Shown here in pieces: positions 62,131 through 64,000 of a DNA stretch of 64,000 nt. The notes under the pieces are model-generated. The model was not told where the DNA came from and made no database searches. It saw nothing but the letters and a program-made list of their open reading frames with translations. This DNA comes from Haematococcus lacustris (taxonomy: Eukaryota; Chlorophyta; Chlorophyceae; Chlamydomonadales; Haematococcaceae), in assembly GCA_030144725.1 (NCBI GenBank), contig JASKMD010000017.1, forward strand, positions 4,569,278 to 4,633,277, in the 5' to 3' direction. Positions within the stretch are counted from its first letter, which is position 1, and every line of letters starts with the position of its first letter. The translations under genes and the position numbers were made by a program.

Positions 62131-64000
62131 CTACAGTGCTTGCCTATAGTGCCGGAGGGGCGCTGCTGCCCAGTCTGCTGCTTCACCAGCTGCCAGGTTG
62201 GAGAGGTGGCTCCTCCTGGCACGCTTGACTGCATGGGGCGTGATGCCCAGCTGCCAGGCCGTCCTCTTGATGCCATGCTGCTCAATGCCCCTGCCCATTG
62301 TCATGGCCAAGGCAGTGTTGAACGGCTGCTGTTGTGTTGTGCACTGTCCACCTGGGGCGGACTTGGTGCTGGCAAGCACAGGCCTGAGTGACTCCACTAT
62401 GATGCCCCCCAGCACCTGGTCAGGGGTGGGTGGGACCAGGCCAGTAGCCAGACTGACCACGGACCGCATGCGGCGGTGCTGCTGCAGCTTGCCCAGCAGC
62501 TCTGCACTCTCCTCCACTGGGTACTGCTGAAACTCATCCAATAGCGGCTGCAGCCTGCGCTGCCAGGCTTGGGGGGAAATGCTGAGGGGCTGTGGCTGCT
62601 GCTGCTGCTGCTGCTGGAGCGAGCGCAATTCCCACACCGGCAACGGGGTGTTCCGTGCCCCTGAACCTGCTGCCCCTGCTCCTGCTGCCTCTACTGCAGC
62701 ACTTAGCACAGCAGCCACTGCTGCCGCGGCAATAGCTGCTGCCGCTGCTTGGTGCTCATCCAACCTGCACAACATCAGCAATAGAGGACTATGAGGCTAG
62801 TGACAAGCATGACGGTAGTAGTAGTACAATTGCTGGTTGATGGTGGGGCCAGCACTCACTTTGCAGGTTGGGAGGGCAGTTGCTGCTGCTGCTCATCGGC
62901 CACCCGCAGCGTGGCAAATATGTTACTGGTAGTCAGCAACGCTGTGGGGGCTGCAGTGTGACCCCGTTGAGCTGTGACTCGTGTGGCCGAAGTATGCGCG
63001 GCTGGCTGCCATGCGTGCTCTTCATGGTGGGTGTAATGCTCACACAATTCTCCCACAAAGGCTGCCCAGCATGTGGCAGCGGGGGTGTTGTAAACCACTT
63101 GCTGGCTCCACCACACCTCTGCCCCCCCAGTGAGAAGCCCAGCAGCGTAGGGGACCCATTGAGGCACAGGCATGCGGCATGCGCTGAAGTACTCGGTCAG
63201 TGACCGCGCCCAGGCTCTCACAGCCAACCCAGTGGCTGTGCCCCCATGCAGAGGTGGTGGTGGCAGGCAGGAAGGGCTGGTTGGAAGTGGCTGGGCTGAG
63301 TTGAACTGAACTAGCCTGGGCTGAGGGGGAGAGGGCCCAGTTGCCAGCAGCAGGCGCTGGTGGCCCCCAACCACAGCTGAGTAGGGCAGCCCAGGGATGT
63401 GCAATGCAGGGGCCACAGTATGATGCCTGCACATGCACACATGCATCCCACAATGGTTTGAGTGGGAGGTTTGGTGGTGGGTGCTTGGGTGGGCATGCAT
63501 GGGAACTGCGTACCCTGCTGGCAAAGAAGGCATGGGCGTGAGTGTGGTGTCCTGGCGTAGGCGCTTGAAGAGGGGTGGTGTTGTGCACCTTGTACATGGG
63601 TGGTTGTCCATGTGCTTGCCGAGCAGGGAGTTACTTTGAGGGTGGGCCGCAGTGCAGATGATGCAGGTCTGTTGCACCACCCTTTGCCTCACCGGTGCAG
63701 CGCTGGTGTCCTTGCGCAAGAGCATGGTGGATGGTCTGGGAGGGGGTGGTTGGTGCTGACAGCCTGCTGGTCTGCCGCCTCTTGCAGCTGCTGGATCACC
63801 TGTTGCAGCATGTGAAGCTGTTGTTGCACCTGGTGCTGCAGCTCCCTCAAGTGCAGGTCCGCCTGCTGCTGATCTAGCTGCTGTTGTTGCTCCCTCAGCT
63901 GTTGCTGCAGCTGCTGTTGTTGCCCTGTTAATTGCTGCTCCCACTGTCGCACTGCTGCCTGCTGCTTCACCACCAACACAGCAAGTTGCTGCTCCTTGCG
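62131..64000 (-). CDS. Spliced gag-derived protein (partial at window edge)
   Basis: Two minus-strand exons splice in phase: one ending at 62860 (aa|gtgagt) and one from 62764 (gcag|g) to the stop at 62131. The upstream exon holds a retrotransposon-gag-like domain (about 63210-63010: VRAWARSLTEYFSACRMP, PYAAGLLTGGAEVWW, CWAAFVGELCEHY). The last exon is Ala-rich, then Gln-rich, and ends with a helix-turn-helix-like stretch (TAWQLGITPHAVKRARR). Further 5', at 63979-63690 in another frame, is a Gln/Leu coiled coil (QQQLREQQQQLDQQQ), as often precedes gag in algal Ty3-type elements; another intron must intervene. No protease, RT or integrase follows, so this may be a gag-derived gene or a remnant. 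The 5' end lies outside the window. Confidence 0.55.

Overview
This is a piece of nuclear genome from a green alga, most likely a chlamydomonadalean close to Haematococcus or Chlamydomonas. The genes are split into many short exons with GT-AG introns. The DNA is GC-rich and full of C-rich micro- and minisatellites. The Pol II CTD heptad is YSPTSPA. The mobile elements (Fanzor/TnpB relatives, an RNase H-bearing LINE, a pogo-like element) are typical of such algae. The genus is an inference. I assigned exons by reading splice sites and checking that codon phase runs unbroken from exon to exon. Six of the gene models below close perfectly in phase from start to stop.

Layout. 1-1.8 kb: nothing firmly recognised. 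1.8-3.8 kb (-): an ANKRD39-like ankyrin protein. 4.3-7.0 kb (+): the small Pol III subunit RPC11/POLR3K, with a decayed Fanzor lying antisense in its second intron. 7.2-7.7 kb: a deletion derivative of a Fanzor-associated element. 9.0-27.7 kb (-): RPB1, the largest Pol II subunit, in about 35 exons, with a pogo-like transposon in one intron. 27.8-32.3 kb (+): a FAD-dependent oxidoreductase that shares a 115-bp divergent promoter with RPB1. 33.1-41.2 kb (+): phospholipid:diacylglycerol acyltransferase (PDAT), 16 exons. 41.2-44.7 kb: repeats, including a 37-bp palindromic satellite. 44.7-49.9 kb (-): an intact LINE ORF2 with RT, PHD finger, RNase H, zinc knuckle and PD-(D/E)XK-like endonuclease motifs, running into a 500-N assembly gap. 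50.4-53.0 kb (+): a Fanzor-associated element. 53.2-55.6 kb (+): a phytochelatin-synthase-like peptidase with a signal peptide and a C-terminal membrane anchor. 56.1-57.0 kb: a pentanucleotide tract. 57.3-60.5 kb (+): a SET-domain protein of the Rubisco-LSMT/SETD type. 60.6-62.1 kb: transposon relics. 62.1-64.0 kb (-): a spliced, gag-derived gene cut off by the window edge.

The host genes do not form one pathway. Two are RNA polymerase subunits (Pol III RPC11 and Pol II RPB1) placed tail to tail. PDAT belongs to triacylglycerol synthesis and the PCS-like protein to glutathione/metal handling.

The most interesting signals are: a family of Fanzor-type elements whose non-coding right end is kept in deletion derivatives; the multi-domain LINE sitting at the edge of a palindromic satellite; and an RPB1 whose clamp zinc-site cysteines are mostly missing although the catalytic centre is intact.
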